The translations under genes were made by a program, and so were the position numbers. A DNA stretch of 64,000 bases from Apostichopus japonicus (taxonomy: Eukaryota; Echinodermata; Holothuroidea; Aspidochirotida; Stichopodidae), in assembly GCF_037975245.1 (NCBI RefSeq), contig NC_092580.1, positions 14,113,001 to 14,177,000 of the forward strand, read 5' to 3'. Positions 1 through 12,300 of the stretch are shown here, piece by piece; the stretch's first letter is position 1, and each line of letters starts with the position of its first letter. Under the pieces are notes generated by a model. That model made no database searches. It saw only the letters and a program-made list of their open reading frames with translations, and was not told the DNA's origin.

Positions 1-424
1 AACGGATAAAACAAATGTCATAAATTTGAAAAAAAGCTTTTTTGGGTTTATCACACAGTATGTAACCTTCTTACTAAATGCTAACAATATCTTCTTTTGG
101 TAATTTCTAGGCCAAGAAGGGTCTTTCAAACAATGGGGTGGACGACCCAAAAGTGGGTCCAGAGAAATTTTCCAATAGATTTATCTCCTGAACTATATAA
201 TGCATTTCTGTTACAATTCTGTGTGGTTTCGATGATGTCCTTATGATCAATATTTTTTTGAGAGTCATAATGTAAGGGGTTATCATAAATAAACGTTTGC
301 TAGTCTGAAATGAAATGTAAGCATCTGTTGCATTAGTGACAGTAATAATGAAGTAGGTATTTTGTATCTAGAATTACAAAATGAAGGAAAGATCATATTA
401 TATATCCCTGACTCGGTGATGCAG
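1..424 (+). other. Intron sequence at the left edge (DOCK gene)
   Basis: No exon is supported here. The stretch ends in the acceptor before the first recognised DOCK exon at 425. A possible acceptor at 110 followed by an open stretch was considered, but its phase does not join exon 425 and it does not look like the DHR-2 domain. Confidence 0.5.
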
Positions 425-3391
425 ATATTGAGGTCCGCTCCGTGGAGCCGGTTCCCGACATGCTGGATATGTTTCTGGGACGAGATGACGTACCACAGGA
501 GATCATGCACTACTACAAATACTATAAAATCAAGAAGTTCAAATTTGATAGACCGTTCAATCGAGGAGAAAAGGATAAAAATAATGAACTTAAGGTATGC
601 AAGCCTTGTCCTTGCATTTTTGTTTTGTTAAATGAAGGGTTTCTCATAATTTGTGTTTTATGACCATTTTAATGCATGATAAACATACATAAATTAAGGA
701 TTGGGGCTAGGGGGGTTTGATGGGTAGCTATCAAGTTAGATTTTGTAATCCTTCTCTACCTTACAAGCTTTTGACAAACGGTATGAGGAAAGTCAATTAT
801 GATTTTGCTAATTTAAATATTCTGCTATAATTGCAATGGTACTAAAACTTTGTCAGACAGATAGCCTAAGTTGTGTGTTTGTGTATGTGTTTTAGCCTAA
901 GTTGTTGTTGTGTATGTGTTTTTATCGCTGATTTGATCTTCTTCTCGGTAGACTCTGTGGCTAGAGAGGACAGTTCTCACGACTGCAAGGGAACTTCCGG
1001 ACCTTCTCGTCTGGAGCGAAATCATTGACTCACAAGTGGTAAGTTCTAACTTGTACTTTCTGTGCTTATTACAAAGAGACTATAAAGATAGTGTATTGCA
1101 TACGGTCGTCCAATTTCCTTCATACAGCACCATGGCAACCGAGCAGGGGAAAACAGAGCTCTTCATTTGGTGCAGCAACAAGCTGCCTAGACCTGGCAGA
1201 TCTTTACATTTGCCAGTTAAGAAATCTGTTATTTTCTAGATTATCAGTATTACTGTGACATTAGCACACACTCTGTTGCATAATAGTTCCATGAAATTTG
1301 TGAGTTGCTCCTTGGTCAGTGGTTACCATGGTAACTGATTTTAAGCATTCTTAGTTCACATGCTTCACTAGCTTAGCTTGGGGGGCATCAAAGCAAGATT
1401 GTATGATTGACCTTTAGACCTAGATCTAGACTGGCTACGGAGATGTCAACATCGTATACGATCGAATATCCCCTTACACTTCCCGAATGGTTTGAAAGGA
1501 TTGAACGCTGGTTCCGACTTTGTATTCTCAGTATGAACGGACACCTTTAGAGAAGAGTCTTGAGGACATTGAGAGTAAGATAGAAGAAGTCCAGAACAAG
1601 CATCGACGCCACCGATCCCACCAGGAGGAACCACTTCCCCCGCTCACTCAGGTCCTGAACGGAACCGTCGATGCAGCTGTCATGGGTGGGATTTCCAAAA
1701 TTCGAGAGGTATGTAATCACATTAATCCCACATTCATAGTTTGCAGTATTTGGATTTGTAAGGCTTGTTTTTTCAAACAGCGTAGAGAGTTATAACAGAA
1801 TATCTCTGCTTTATTGTAGTACGAAGCAGTTCAGCCCAAAAAAATGGAAATATGTCAGGTTTTGGAAATGCAAATGATTCTTATGTAAGCACCAGGGTAT
1901 GGCCAGTGGCGACGAATTTCATTCTTTGCAAGGAAATTTTCTGCTAGACTTTCCTTTCCTTCGCAATCTTCTAGTACATTCACACGAATGAAAGGTTTAA
2001 TAGGAAAAAGTCTAAAATGCAAAGTGTGTCTACACTTGTCAATATTCTTAATCAAATGTTCCCTTGCGAATATTTTGGGCACTGAATGTAACCATTTATA
2101 CCCAAGTGAGACCGAATGTCCTCAGGTATCGGGCACTTTGTTTTATTCCAATATTTTAACATCAATAAACCTGATGTGAGTGATGCACTGGGGAGGGGGC
2201 TCGTAATCTCAAACACTGTCAAAATGAAGCCCAAATGTATTTGTTTTTTTTTAGAAAAGCTTCTATTTTCATGCTCAAATCTTCTTACGATGCAGTTCCG
2301 GATAAAATCATACATAAGGCTGAATCGGTTTATTTTCTTTCTGGTTTTAGTACTTTCTGTCCGATTCTTATCTTGTGGAAAACCCCGATGATGCTCATAA
2401 GGTGGAACTGCTCAAGGAGCTCATTAATCGACAGGTTAGTTTGACTTCTTTCATACGATACCATAAACCATACATGTAAGGGGAGGGAGGAATGGTCAGG
2501 AAGCCTTCAAGACAGTGTGAAAGTGTGGAGTGTATGAAGATGGGTAAGGGCGGTTGGGGGAGGGGAGGGGGGTAAGAGGAAGGGAGGGGGAATTGTAGAA
2601 TTACTCAGGATGCGAGAGAAGGGTACGGATACAGCAAGAGGATTGTGGGGCAGCCAGAAAACGGACAGAGCACCCTTACAGTAAGGATAGTAGGGGAGGG
2701 GGGGACCTATACAGAACATGGATAAGGAGTGGGATAGAGGGGGAAAAAATCAATGGAAAACCGTTCATAAGCAGAGTAATGGTGGGGGGGGGGCTAGTGG
2801 GGAACAATACTAGAAGGGTACAGAAAGGGTGGTAGGTAAAGGTAGGTAAGGATAGTAAGGGTGACCTATACAGAACATGGATAAGGAGTGGGATAGAGGG
2901 GGAAAAATCAATGGAAAACTATTCATAAGCAGAGAAATGGCGGGGGGGGGTGGTGGGAAACAATACTAGAAGGGTACAGAAAGGGTGGTAGACAAGTTTT
3001 CGTCTGAAACAAAAGAATTTACAAATTAGTCATCAGATTGATTACAGCTTGTACATACATATCTGGCAATCTTCTCTACTTGAATAATAAATGAGTTCTA
3101 AACAGCATTAACCAAGAACTTCACGTCCATCACAGCTATTTTTTGATAAAACCAAATTTATTCGTCAAATTAGCATCTATTAGAGTTTCATTGTTTATGT
3201 TTGCGCAATGACATTCGTAGTTTCAACAAATGTATGTCCTAAGTAAACATTTCCCCCCTCTCTCTTTCCTGTAGCTGTTTGTTCTGGATGAGGCACTCAC
3301 TTACCACGGTACAGTGATCCAATCCAGTTTAACAGAACTCCAGGACCTGTTGGAGAAAAAGCTTAAACATCAATTTCAAGCAGCTGGACTG
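425..3391 (+). CDS. DOCK3/4: Five exons encoding the C-terminal lobes of the DHR-2 GEF domain
   Basis: Exon 425-594 starts with the last two bases of a codon and ends in phase 0; the next four (952-1038, 1532-1708, 2351-2434, 3275-3391) are all phase 0 to phase 0. The order is VPQEIMHYY then FKFDRPFNRG, LWLERTVLTTARELP, the acidic and basic helix with LNGTVDAAVMGG, YLVENPDDAHKVELLKELI, and a closing helix ending in KLKHQF. In known DOCK structures the segment around AAVMGG forms the alpha10 insert, whose valine senses bound nucleotide and magnesium. That valine is kept, so this part looks functional. Confidence 0.93.
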
Positions 3392-6300
3392 GTAAGTTTA
3401 AAATTTGACAAAGGAAGCAAAAACCTGCCGTAAATTTACGCCTACTATTAGTTCTGGTTTTACGATTTCGTCAAGTTCAACACTACACCAATGGCAAAAA
3501 GTACTATAGCGTAGAAATTGCTAGAACATTTGCGTCAATACATGGTACAGATATAAAGCCGCCTCAAATTGTGGTTACCACAAAAGGAAAGGGGAAACGA
3601 AACCTTCACAGATGGTAATTTCCATCAATAATTTACGATGTAATAATTACACTGTTTGAAAACGGCTGCCGACGTCTCTGGCAAGATGTGTCCGCTCTGA
3701 CAAGACATGTCGGCTGTATTAATATCACGTATTAAAAAAAGGCAGAAAAGTTTCTAAAAAGACATCTTCAGATAATATGTACACAAAATAAAAAAAATTC
3801 TCGCCATATGAATCATTTTTAGAAAATTCGACAGAAATCCATAGACACAGCTGTTTGGAAAGAATTTGTTTTGTTTTGTTAGGTGTCCATAGAGGAAGCT
3901 GCCTTTTGTGTGTTCTTGTATGGTACCAAACATTGCATTAGTGTTTATAGAAAGGCTACAACTTATGGTCTGTTGTGTAATAAAATCAGTAGTACATATC
4001 GTGTCATATCAAATGCATTCTTTTTTACTGCGTCGTATTCAACAATGACCTCTATGAACAAGTCCAAAATGTAGTCACATTTGTGTCAGTTGTAACATGA
4101 AACTTTGGTTTTAATAATAAATAAATCTATCCAAAATCAAGTTGTTACCATACTAGTTCAAATAATGCTTTCTTTGTTTTAAAACTTTTAAACTTAGAGG
4201 GACCATTATGGAAGTAAACATTCACAAAGATAAGGGAGTTCTTTTTTCATATAGCTTAGTATGTAAGAACACATGAATACGTGCACGTAAACAGCACGGC
4301 CAGCGAGTTCATATTCCTAGTCCTCTTCAAAGTAGCTGTAGTCTTCCCAAAATAAAATAGTACTACCACAAATACTAAGTTAACTGTGTCCAGGCTAGTC
4401 TTTCTTCAAGCCCAATTTGCCATATATAATGTAGTGCAATCACATCAAAAAGCACAAGTTCACTGAGTTCATGTTTTCAAAAAATATGCAACTTTAATGT
4501 AGTAACAATAACATGAAAACATTATTGAGTTCACTTGGGTTAGTCTTTGTGAAAACTACACATGCAACATTTTTGGTAGTGCAACACACGAAAACAAATT
4601 AACTGCGCCCATATCGGTCGAGTTTTCTTCAGACTAATATGTCTCACAAGAAATGTAGTAAAATCGTCGATAAAAATGAATATCTAGGGGTGCATTGGGT
4701 GTCGTCTCTGTCCAACCTGCATCTTCAACTATACTATATACTGTATTACCACATTAACATATTACTGAGTTCATCGGTTACCTATGGTTGTAAAACACAG
4801 CATATAGTACAAAATGCAATACTGAGTTTTCCCTTCTGGTCTTCTCTAAACTCAAACATTCTTTCCTTAGTTCTAAACTCAAACATTCTTTCCTTAGTTC
4901 CCTTGATTCATCTACTCAATATTATGCAAACTCAAGGGGTGTATTCCATAAAGGTCGCTCGTAATGAAGCATTTGAGGACGTCAGTCTTTCTAGAAAAAA
5001 AAAAACGTTTTCAATCTAAGCGCACGAATTAGTTTTAAATGTGTCGCAGAATTTGCTTCGCAGATCCTGGAGAAAATTATTTGAAAAAATGCTCCAGTCT
5101 GTTTAACATGACATGACTTAGGAATGTCTAGCAGAAAGACATCTGTCTCTCATTTCAAACGAGTATTTCTGTCAGTGAATGTTTGGTGAGAAAAATTTGT
5201 AAAAGATTTGCCTAAAATCTTAGTTATATTGATATGCAGAACGGAAGAGAGAGGAGATAGAAAATGATAAAAAAATTTGTGGTGTGTTTGACCCTGACGA
5301 GGACAGACTTTTCAGAAACATGTCTCTCTCATTTCCACAAATGTATATTTTTGGATCATTCAGTTTAATAATGACGAATAATTATCAACACTTTCGAGAA
5401 ATCAGGCAGCAGATTTGTAACATTTCAATGATTTTGATTTGATTTGCAGATTGATGCTTTAGTTTTTTTTCTTTTTTTTTCTCTTACCTTTTAATTTTAA
5501 CGTTGCCTTTGTATATCTCCCAGACTAGTAAGATCAATCAGAGCAGTCAAACCCCCGAAAAGGTATTCACAAATTTTGTTTTTTTTTCAAAAGAAATTGC
5601 AGCGTCCTTCAAAAAGTCAATACTTACTGGCAGCATTTTCCCCTCTCTCAAGAAGTTTGTACACATTTTGGATGCCTTCACCTAAAAAATTCCCTCTTCA
5701 CCTAAAAGATTTCCTAATAATCTTTTTCAACTTGATAAAAGGACAGGTTTTTCAGCAGAATACCTCTCTCTTTCTCTCTCCCTATCTCTCCACCTATCTG
5801 AAACTCTATATAACTCTATAACTTTATAAACTCTATATCTCTCTATAACTCTATAAATAAGCGCATAGAACTTTTGGATTATGCGCTATATAAATAACAG
5901 GGTAATAATAATAATAATAAATATAGCTAAATTACAAATGAATATTTACACAGTACAGAAGGCACGCAGTAGATTTTGTATAAACATTGTCCCTGAAGAT
6001 AGATTGCAATTTTTTATTTTTTTCAAACTTATATGGAACTTTGTATATTTTCTCAGTCTAGAGAAGTTGCTCAGGGCTGTGACACTCCCAGCAAGGTATT
6101 CTTTTAACCTTTTGCACTCAAACTGATGCACACTGTTATACTGAATATTGACTGGCAGCACTTATAAACTCTCTTTCAGAAAGTTTGTACACTTTTTCAC
6201 AGATCGCTTTCACCTTTGTAAATCTAATTAATTGTAACCAAGCAGCACTTTACGATATAATATCATGTTTTTTTGAATGTTTGTTGTTGTCTGTTTCTGA

Positions 6301-9300
6301 AATTGATATGGCCAATAGACGCGTAGCTTCCTCAAACACTGAAAATGTTACCAATGTCGTTTTGTTGCACCTTGAGTATTGTTATTCAGGTCTACCTCTC
6401 CGATGGGCGTTCAAGACAGAGGCACTCTTGATTTGGAAGTTTCTTTTTTTCTTTTCCATTTGGGTTGCACTGGATGTTAGTTAATTGTTCCACTCTTGAG
6501 CCAGGGGGAGTTTTTTCTTTATGTCAGAAACATTTCTTTCTTTGATATTGTTGCTTTTAACTTTGCAGTGTCTTTGCATGACAAAAGAAGGTAAAAAAAT
6601 CTATTGGTAATGCAGTGAAATTAACTGATTAACATCGTGCAGTTGGGTATCAATTGAAAATGGCCGCTTAGCAACCTATCTTGGGCATTGAAATGAGGGT
6701 ATCGTGTCATTATCGTGTGCTTCCTCCAGCCCGATGTTCCTTTTTTTGGGTTTTCAGTCTACGAGGTCTAACCGTGTAAGCCGAACCAGCGGCGGACCAT
6801 CTCCAGGAAACTTTAGAGGGCGCACTTCATTTGCGATATCCAGGTAAACTTTATTATATAAAGAATGTCATATATTATAATTAAGGACATCATGTGGCGA
6901 AAAACGTTTATTCTCGGGCTGCTGCTAATTTGTGGAACAAGCTTCCGACAGTGGTCCTTACTATCGATTCGCTTGAAGCTTTTAATCGAACCGTCAGGAC
7001 ACATCTTCTCCTACAATATTTATTTAATACTTGATCCAGCTTTATAGATGTCTATTTCTACTTCTTTTGTTTGTAAAATGCTCTTCAGCAGATCCTTATG
7101 TTTTGTATTGAGCACTTGAGATATGTGGTATAATAATAATAGTAATAATAAAAATAATAAAAATTATAAAACTTATAATAATAATAATATAAGAACATTG
7201 TTTTTGTGTACACTGTTTCACATCATTGTAAGATTTAGAATTGTATAATGGATGAAGAGATGGGGAGTGTGGGGTGGAATTGAGGGAGGGTCTGTATGGT
7301 AAGTGGGGGGGGGAGAGGAGGTAAAGGGTGTCCTGTCTAGTTCCTTACCCTTAATCTACAATGAAGTTAATGATAAATAATTTATTAGTAAACGTCTTGA
7401 CCTTCTGCACTTGCAGGTACTTACACAGTTGTTTCTTAAGCTTGTTAACATGATAATCCTCAATATGGTGAAATTGAACACTTACTCACCATGAATATCC
7501 TCGGGGTCTGGGAACACAGTAATGGGGGGGGGGGGGTGAGAGGAGGGAAAATGAAAAACCCCATTCTTTTCTAGGTCTTGAAAGGCCTCATCTGGAAAAA
7601 TGAGGAAATTATCCCCTTTTGAACACTTCTTCTTTATAAGATGTGACAAAAAGCAAGGAATGTTTCTTAAGAAGTGTGAGATCAAGTTCAACAGGATATT
7701 TAATATCAAACTGGTGAAAAGGTACAGCATCTGGATGTCATGATTGGAGTTTATGGCACAAGAGACAATATCAGTAGCCTAACATTTGGTCATCATTAGG
7801 GTGTAGGCTTCATAGAAAAAAGCAAAGTCTGGAATTTTATTGAAAAGCAATGGCGACATGTCTCACAGTATTTTTGTACCGTTTCAAGAATGTTTTTTTT
7901 TGTATTGATGCATTTAAAATTATATTTTTTTTTTATCTCTTAACCCCTTTCTCTCTTTTCTGTTTCAGGACCCAAAGTCAATTCTTTGTCCCTCTGGATC
8001 AAAATTCGGTAATTGGTGCATTCTAACAAATTTCTCTCGCTAACTCTCTTTAACAGCTTCCTCCACCTCGCGATCCTCCTCTCTAGGTTTCTGTCTCTTC
8101 TTTATCTTTATCTCGTCCGCATAGACGTTTGTAGCAAAGACCAAGTCGCTTTGTAGTTAGCACAAAATCTGTATTTCGGTCTACATTTCAATTTATTCCC
8201 AAGTATAGGCACGTGGGGGACTGTTCACTGCACTTGCACACAAGTAAAAACGGAATGTTATAGTGTCATCAAGCTAGATTGTGCCAGGCTTTAACATACA
8301 ATTACATTTTAATGTGCAAAATATATTCGTATAGAAAAAATACGTTCACATTCAAAAGTATACACCTGGAGTTAAACCATTATTCAGTTTAATCAGTTTT
8401 GAAACGTTAAAAGTATATACTGCAGATAGTTGCATAATTAATTGCTGAGGGGAGGGAAGGGAAGGGTAGGGAAAGGGGAGGAGGGAGGGGGATGACATGA
8501 ATTGTAGAAGGGTAGAAAAGAAGGGGTGGTGGCAAAGCAACAAGTTGGACGATGGATTAATGTTAACTTAAAATTTGTCAACCATATGAATTATTGTCAA
8601 GTTTATCAGTGTTTTATGATTTATCCCTGACAGCAAAAATCTTTTTACGGTAAAATTGTGCTACACGCTGGGTGTCAACATAGTTTGAATAACTAGTTAC
8701 AATGGTCGGAACGTGTAAAAATGATCTCAACCATGAAAAATGATTTAGATATGAAACCATCTGTATACCTTGGGACACTCTCCAGTGAAAAATTATAAAT
8801 GTTTGTATTGTCAAAGTACCAGCCTATTGATGTCTGCATTATTGTAGGAAAAATACTTAAAGAGTCGAAATGCCAAAAACAAAGCACAAAGAGAAAAAAG
8901 AACAATTCATTGATTTGATTATATTGTTCAGCTAATTGGCAAATTGACAGCCCCGAAGATCAGTATGGAAAAATATGCAGCTAAAGAAAAAACTTTACAT
9001 CTTCTCCCAAACACTGGGTTTTATGTAATGTTATCTGTGCAGGGCAATTTTTTTAAGGATGTTTTGAAAGTCGCCTCTCAGACAACCAGGCCTCACCCTT
9101 TGTTTGTATGAGCAGCAAATTTGGTTGTTGAAATAGAAAAAAAGGAAGCAAAACTACAATGACTAATTTTGTACAATGTCAGAGAGATGTTCAGGTTGGT
9201 TAATAGAACACCAGCTTTGGGGTGGGGTGGGGGGGGGTTGAGATAGCGATTTATCATCTTACCTATTTGGGGAGGGGGTGGGGGGTTACTTTACTGAATC

Positions 9301-12300
9301 TGATGGAAACAAATAGTCCTCCATTGGACGACCTCAAAAGCTGATTTTCGGCCGACCGTATAAAAAAAATTGCCCCGCTGTGATGATGCATAAAGCACCA
9401 TTGATTTGTTGCCAGGTGCATTTTTGACACAGGGAAAAATTATACATTTGTATTAACTGCTAGTATATTTGCACAGTTTTCATTGCGTTTAGTGTAGTAG
9501 TGCCTGTCTTAACAAAAAAGTTCCCTTCCTTATAGAATTCTGCTACAGTAGCTTTCAGCATAGCACCTATATCACTCACAATTAAGTTTTTTTGTCACGT
9601 TAACCCCCCCCCTCACTCATTTGTGATCCAAAGGCCAGCACTGGAATCCCATCCCGGAAACTAAGAGCCACAATGGCTGCCAAGTCAGGACCCGATTTGG
9701 ACTTTTTAAGCGAGGTATAAAAACTTTGGCATGATCCAGAGAAAATTGGAAACAGCATGTTAAACATATATATATATATTTATATATATCTATCTATAAA
9801 CATACATACATTCATACTAGTAAACGGTGTAACTAAAGCTGTTACTCGAGAGATTTATGCACGTACGGGTAGTACGTTGTATTACAACGTCGTGGCTCGT
9901 TTGTCTGACGATCGCCGTAATACTAGGTGCGAGATACAGCAGCTTTAGTTACGAAGTGTACTAGTTTGTATATACTTGGCCTGCTTCAGTATCGAGCACT
10001 TGTACTGCTAAAGGGATTCTACTAATATTATGTGTACATCTATATACAGATATCAGGGAAAGAAGTATTATGATGAAAATGCCATTCCTTTATCACATTT
10101 TCATTGGTCATAATTTTTTTTCAAAAAAAAAAAATTAGTAAGGGTGTTTTGTTGATTGCATAATTGGGTGTCCTTTGTCATGACACTCCATGTAACTTTT
10201 AGGATTCTAGTTTTACTCAAATTAACATGATTAGGTTATCTGAAGTGAATTTTTTTGTTATCAACAGACACCAGGGAAATCCTCATTCCGCTACTCATAA
10301 CAGTCGGTTAAATCAAAACGAAACTGCCGTTTTGGCTATGGCAAAAGAGGGGGCGGGGGGGGGGGGGGTGGGGCAGAGGTCACGGTCATTTCTTTGATTA
10401 AAAATTCAAACTTTAAAAAGCAGAATATTTGAAATGGTACAAATTTTTCTTTCACTGTTCAAGTTTTTGAAAAGATCACTTCATTAATCTGGCCCATAAT
10501 ATCCCCCATCTTTCAACCCCACACAAAAGATTAAAAGTAGTTATTCAAGCTGCCTTGCCTGTGGACCTCATTTATTGCAAATAAATATAATATATCTAAA
10601 TATGCTTTCGAATGCAGTATATCCTGTCTGAAATTTCAATTTCATTTAATTTTTGGGGTAGGGAGCTCCTCCAATTCTGGTCTCACATAGGAGTAGGCAG
10701 CTTCAACGATCCTAGGGCCACAACCCCTCGCTTTCTAAGGCCTGGATCTGCCCCGGTTTAATACTTTGTGGGTTGCCTTGTGTAGTTGATTGCAGTGATT
10801 TTGCAGGTTATATAGATTTCTCTATACGGTAGGTATGTGAAATCCCCTAAACATTAGTCTGTGACCTTCATGGCAAAAAGGAGTGAACAAGTTTTATTTG
10901 TCCAAGCATTTCCTTCAAAATAAAATAAAACTGTTAGCAAACTGCTTATCCACTAGAGAGCCTGTGTAGGAGAATGCGTTTCGATCCTAGCAGGATCTTC
11001 TTCAAAGGCTAAAAAGCATTTCCTTGTAACCATTGTTGTCACGGTTATAAACGTGATTCCCTATTTCTAACATTAACCAATTTTTTTTCTTTTCTTGGGC
11101 CTTTTGAATTGTCCCTTGTTTGACTGAGTGGCCTTTTTTTTGGCCCTGTGGATGTTAATTTGTTTAACCACAAGTCTGCTCAATGCATGAACCAACCCTA
11201 CCTACCCTTAGATTGACACTCACTGTGATTAATAGTGGATAGAGTTATTGATAAAAATATGGCAGAATTTGAGTAAACAGAGAATTAGAGTTTTGGTAAA
11301 ACTACGGAACAGAGAGTTATTGATTCTTTGTCCATCCTTGTAATGTTTTCATTCTCTTGGGAGTTCTTGAGAAACATGGTCGGCATCATGTATTTAATTA
11401 TTCTTTCCCCCTGAAATCGTGGTTTGCTTGCTTTTTCAGTTCATTTCGTGGAACAAGAAGAATAATCCTTTCTGCTTCTTCTTTATATTTCATTTTTTTA
11501 ATTTTTTTTTTTTATGATTCTTAGAATATTTTATACAAGCGACTTTTTGCCTTGATGAAAATTTTTTGGAAAAAGTATGTGTCAGTGGAAATGAAAAGCA
11601 AAGAAATACACTGATACAACTGACAGCTTAAGTAGAGCTGTTTGTTCTGTTCCTGAGATGCATTTTATTGTAAAGTATCAATTTTTAAATTGGACAAAAG
11701 GTCTTTTTGCAGTAAGTCTTGATTTCGTACATGGACTGCACAAAGAAGATATGCTTGTTTCCTGTTACAATGGTAACCTTTGATATTGAAATCGGATGTT
11801 TCTCCGGTATATTTATCTCAATACATTACATGTATAGAGATATTGTAACAGTAAGTGGGACTTTCTCTTCTCTTAAAAATTTTTCAGCGTCTTCAAACAA
11901 AGTTCTTTTTCTCTGGAATTTCCAGAGCAAGAATATATCATATAGACCAACAAAAGTTACTATTTTTTATTCCAGAATTGTATCTCATTCTGTGACTTTT
12001 TCACCGATTTATGTCCAAATCGGGCCAATTTGGACTGAAAACACACTTTGACAGACCTGTTTTGCACACGCTCCAAAACTTATGTTTTATGAAAGAGAAT
12101 AGAATAGAACTGTCTTTCAACAGTGGTATCGTCTAAGATAGGGTCCTATGTATTATATATTTTATTAAAATTTTAAACTTTCATTTGTTGTTTACAGGTA
12201 GGTATTAATAAGAATTTTACTACGTGTATATGACATTTAATGGCTTTTATTTGCTTGATTTGATGTTTAAATGATTTTTCTTTCTTAAAACAACACTGAG

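Larger units (their letters stand above)
5480..6230 (+). repeat. Tandem segmental duplication carrying a DOCK mini-exon
   Basis: Two copies about 530 bp apart share the exon (5524-5562 and 6057-6095, both 39 bp, both ending AAG before gtattc). They also share downstream intron sequence: ACTGGCAGCA followed by CTCTCTTTCAGAAAGTTTGTACAC with small differences near 5624-5665 and 6151-6190, then TTCACCT. Offsets between matching points are 528-533 bp. The copies encode related 13-residue peptides ending TPEK and TPSK. Confidence 0.8.

Noticed and set aside
111-160. Possible DOCK exon after the acceptor at 110
   Set aside because: No donor leaves the phase needed by exon 425-594, and the peptide does not resemble the expected part of DHR-2.
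3883-3930. Exon-like stretch with a good acceptor (VSIEEAAFC...)
   Set aside because: The only donor leaves phase 1, which does not fit the phase-0 exon at 5524; the peptide has no DOCK character.
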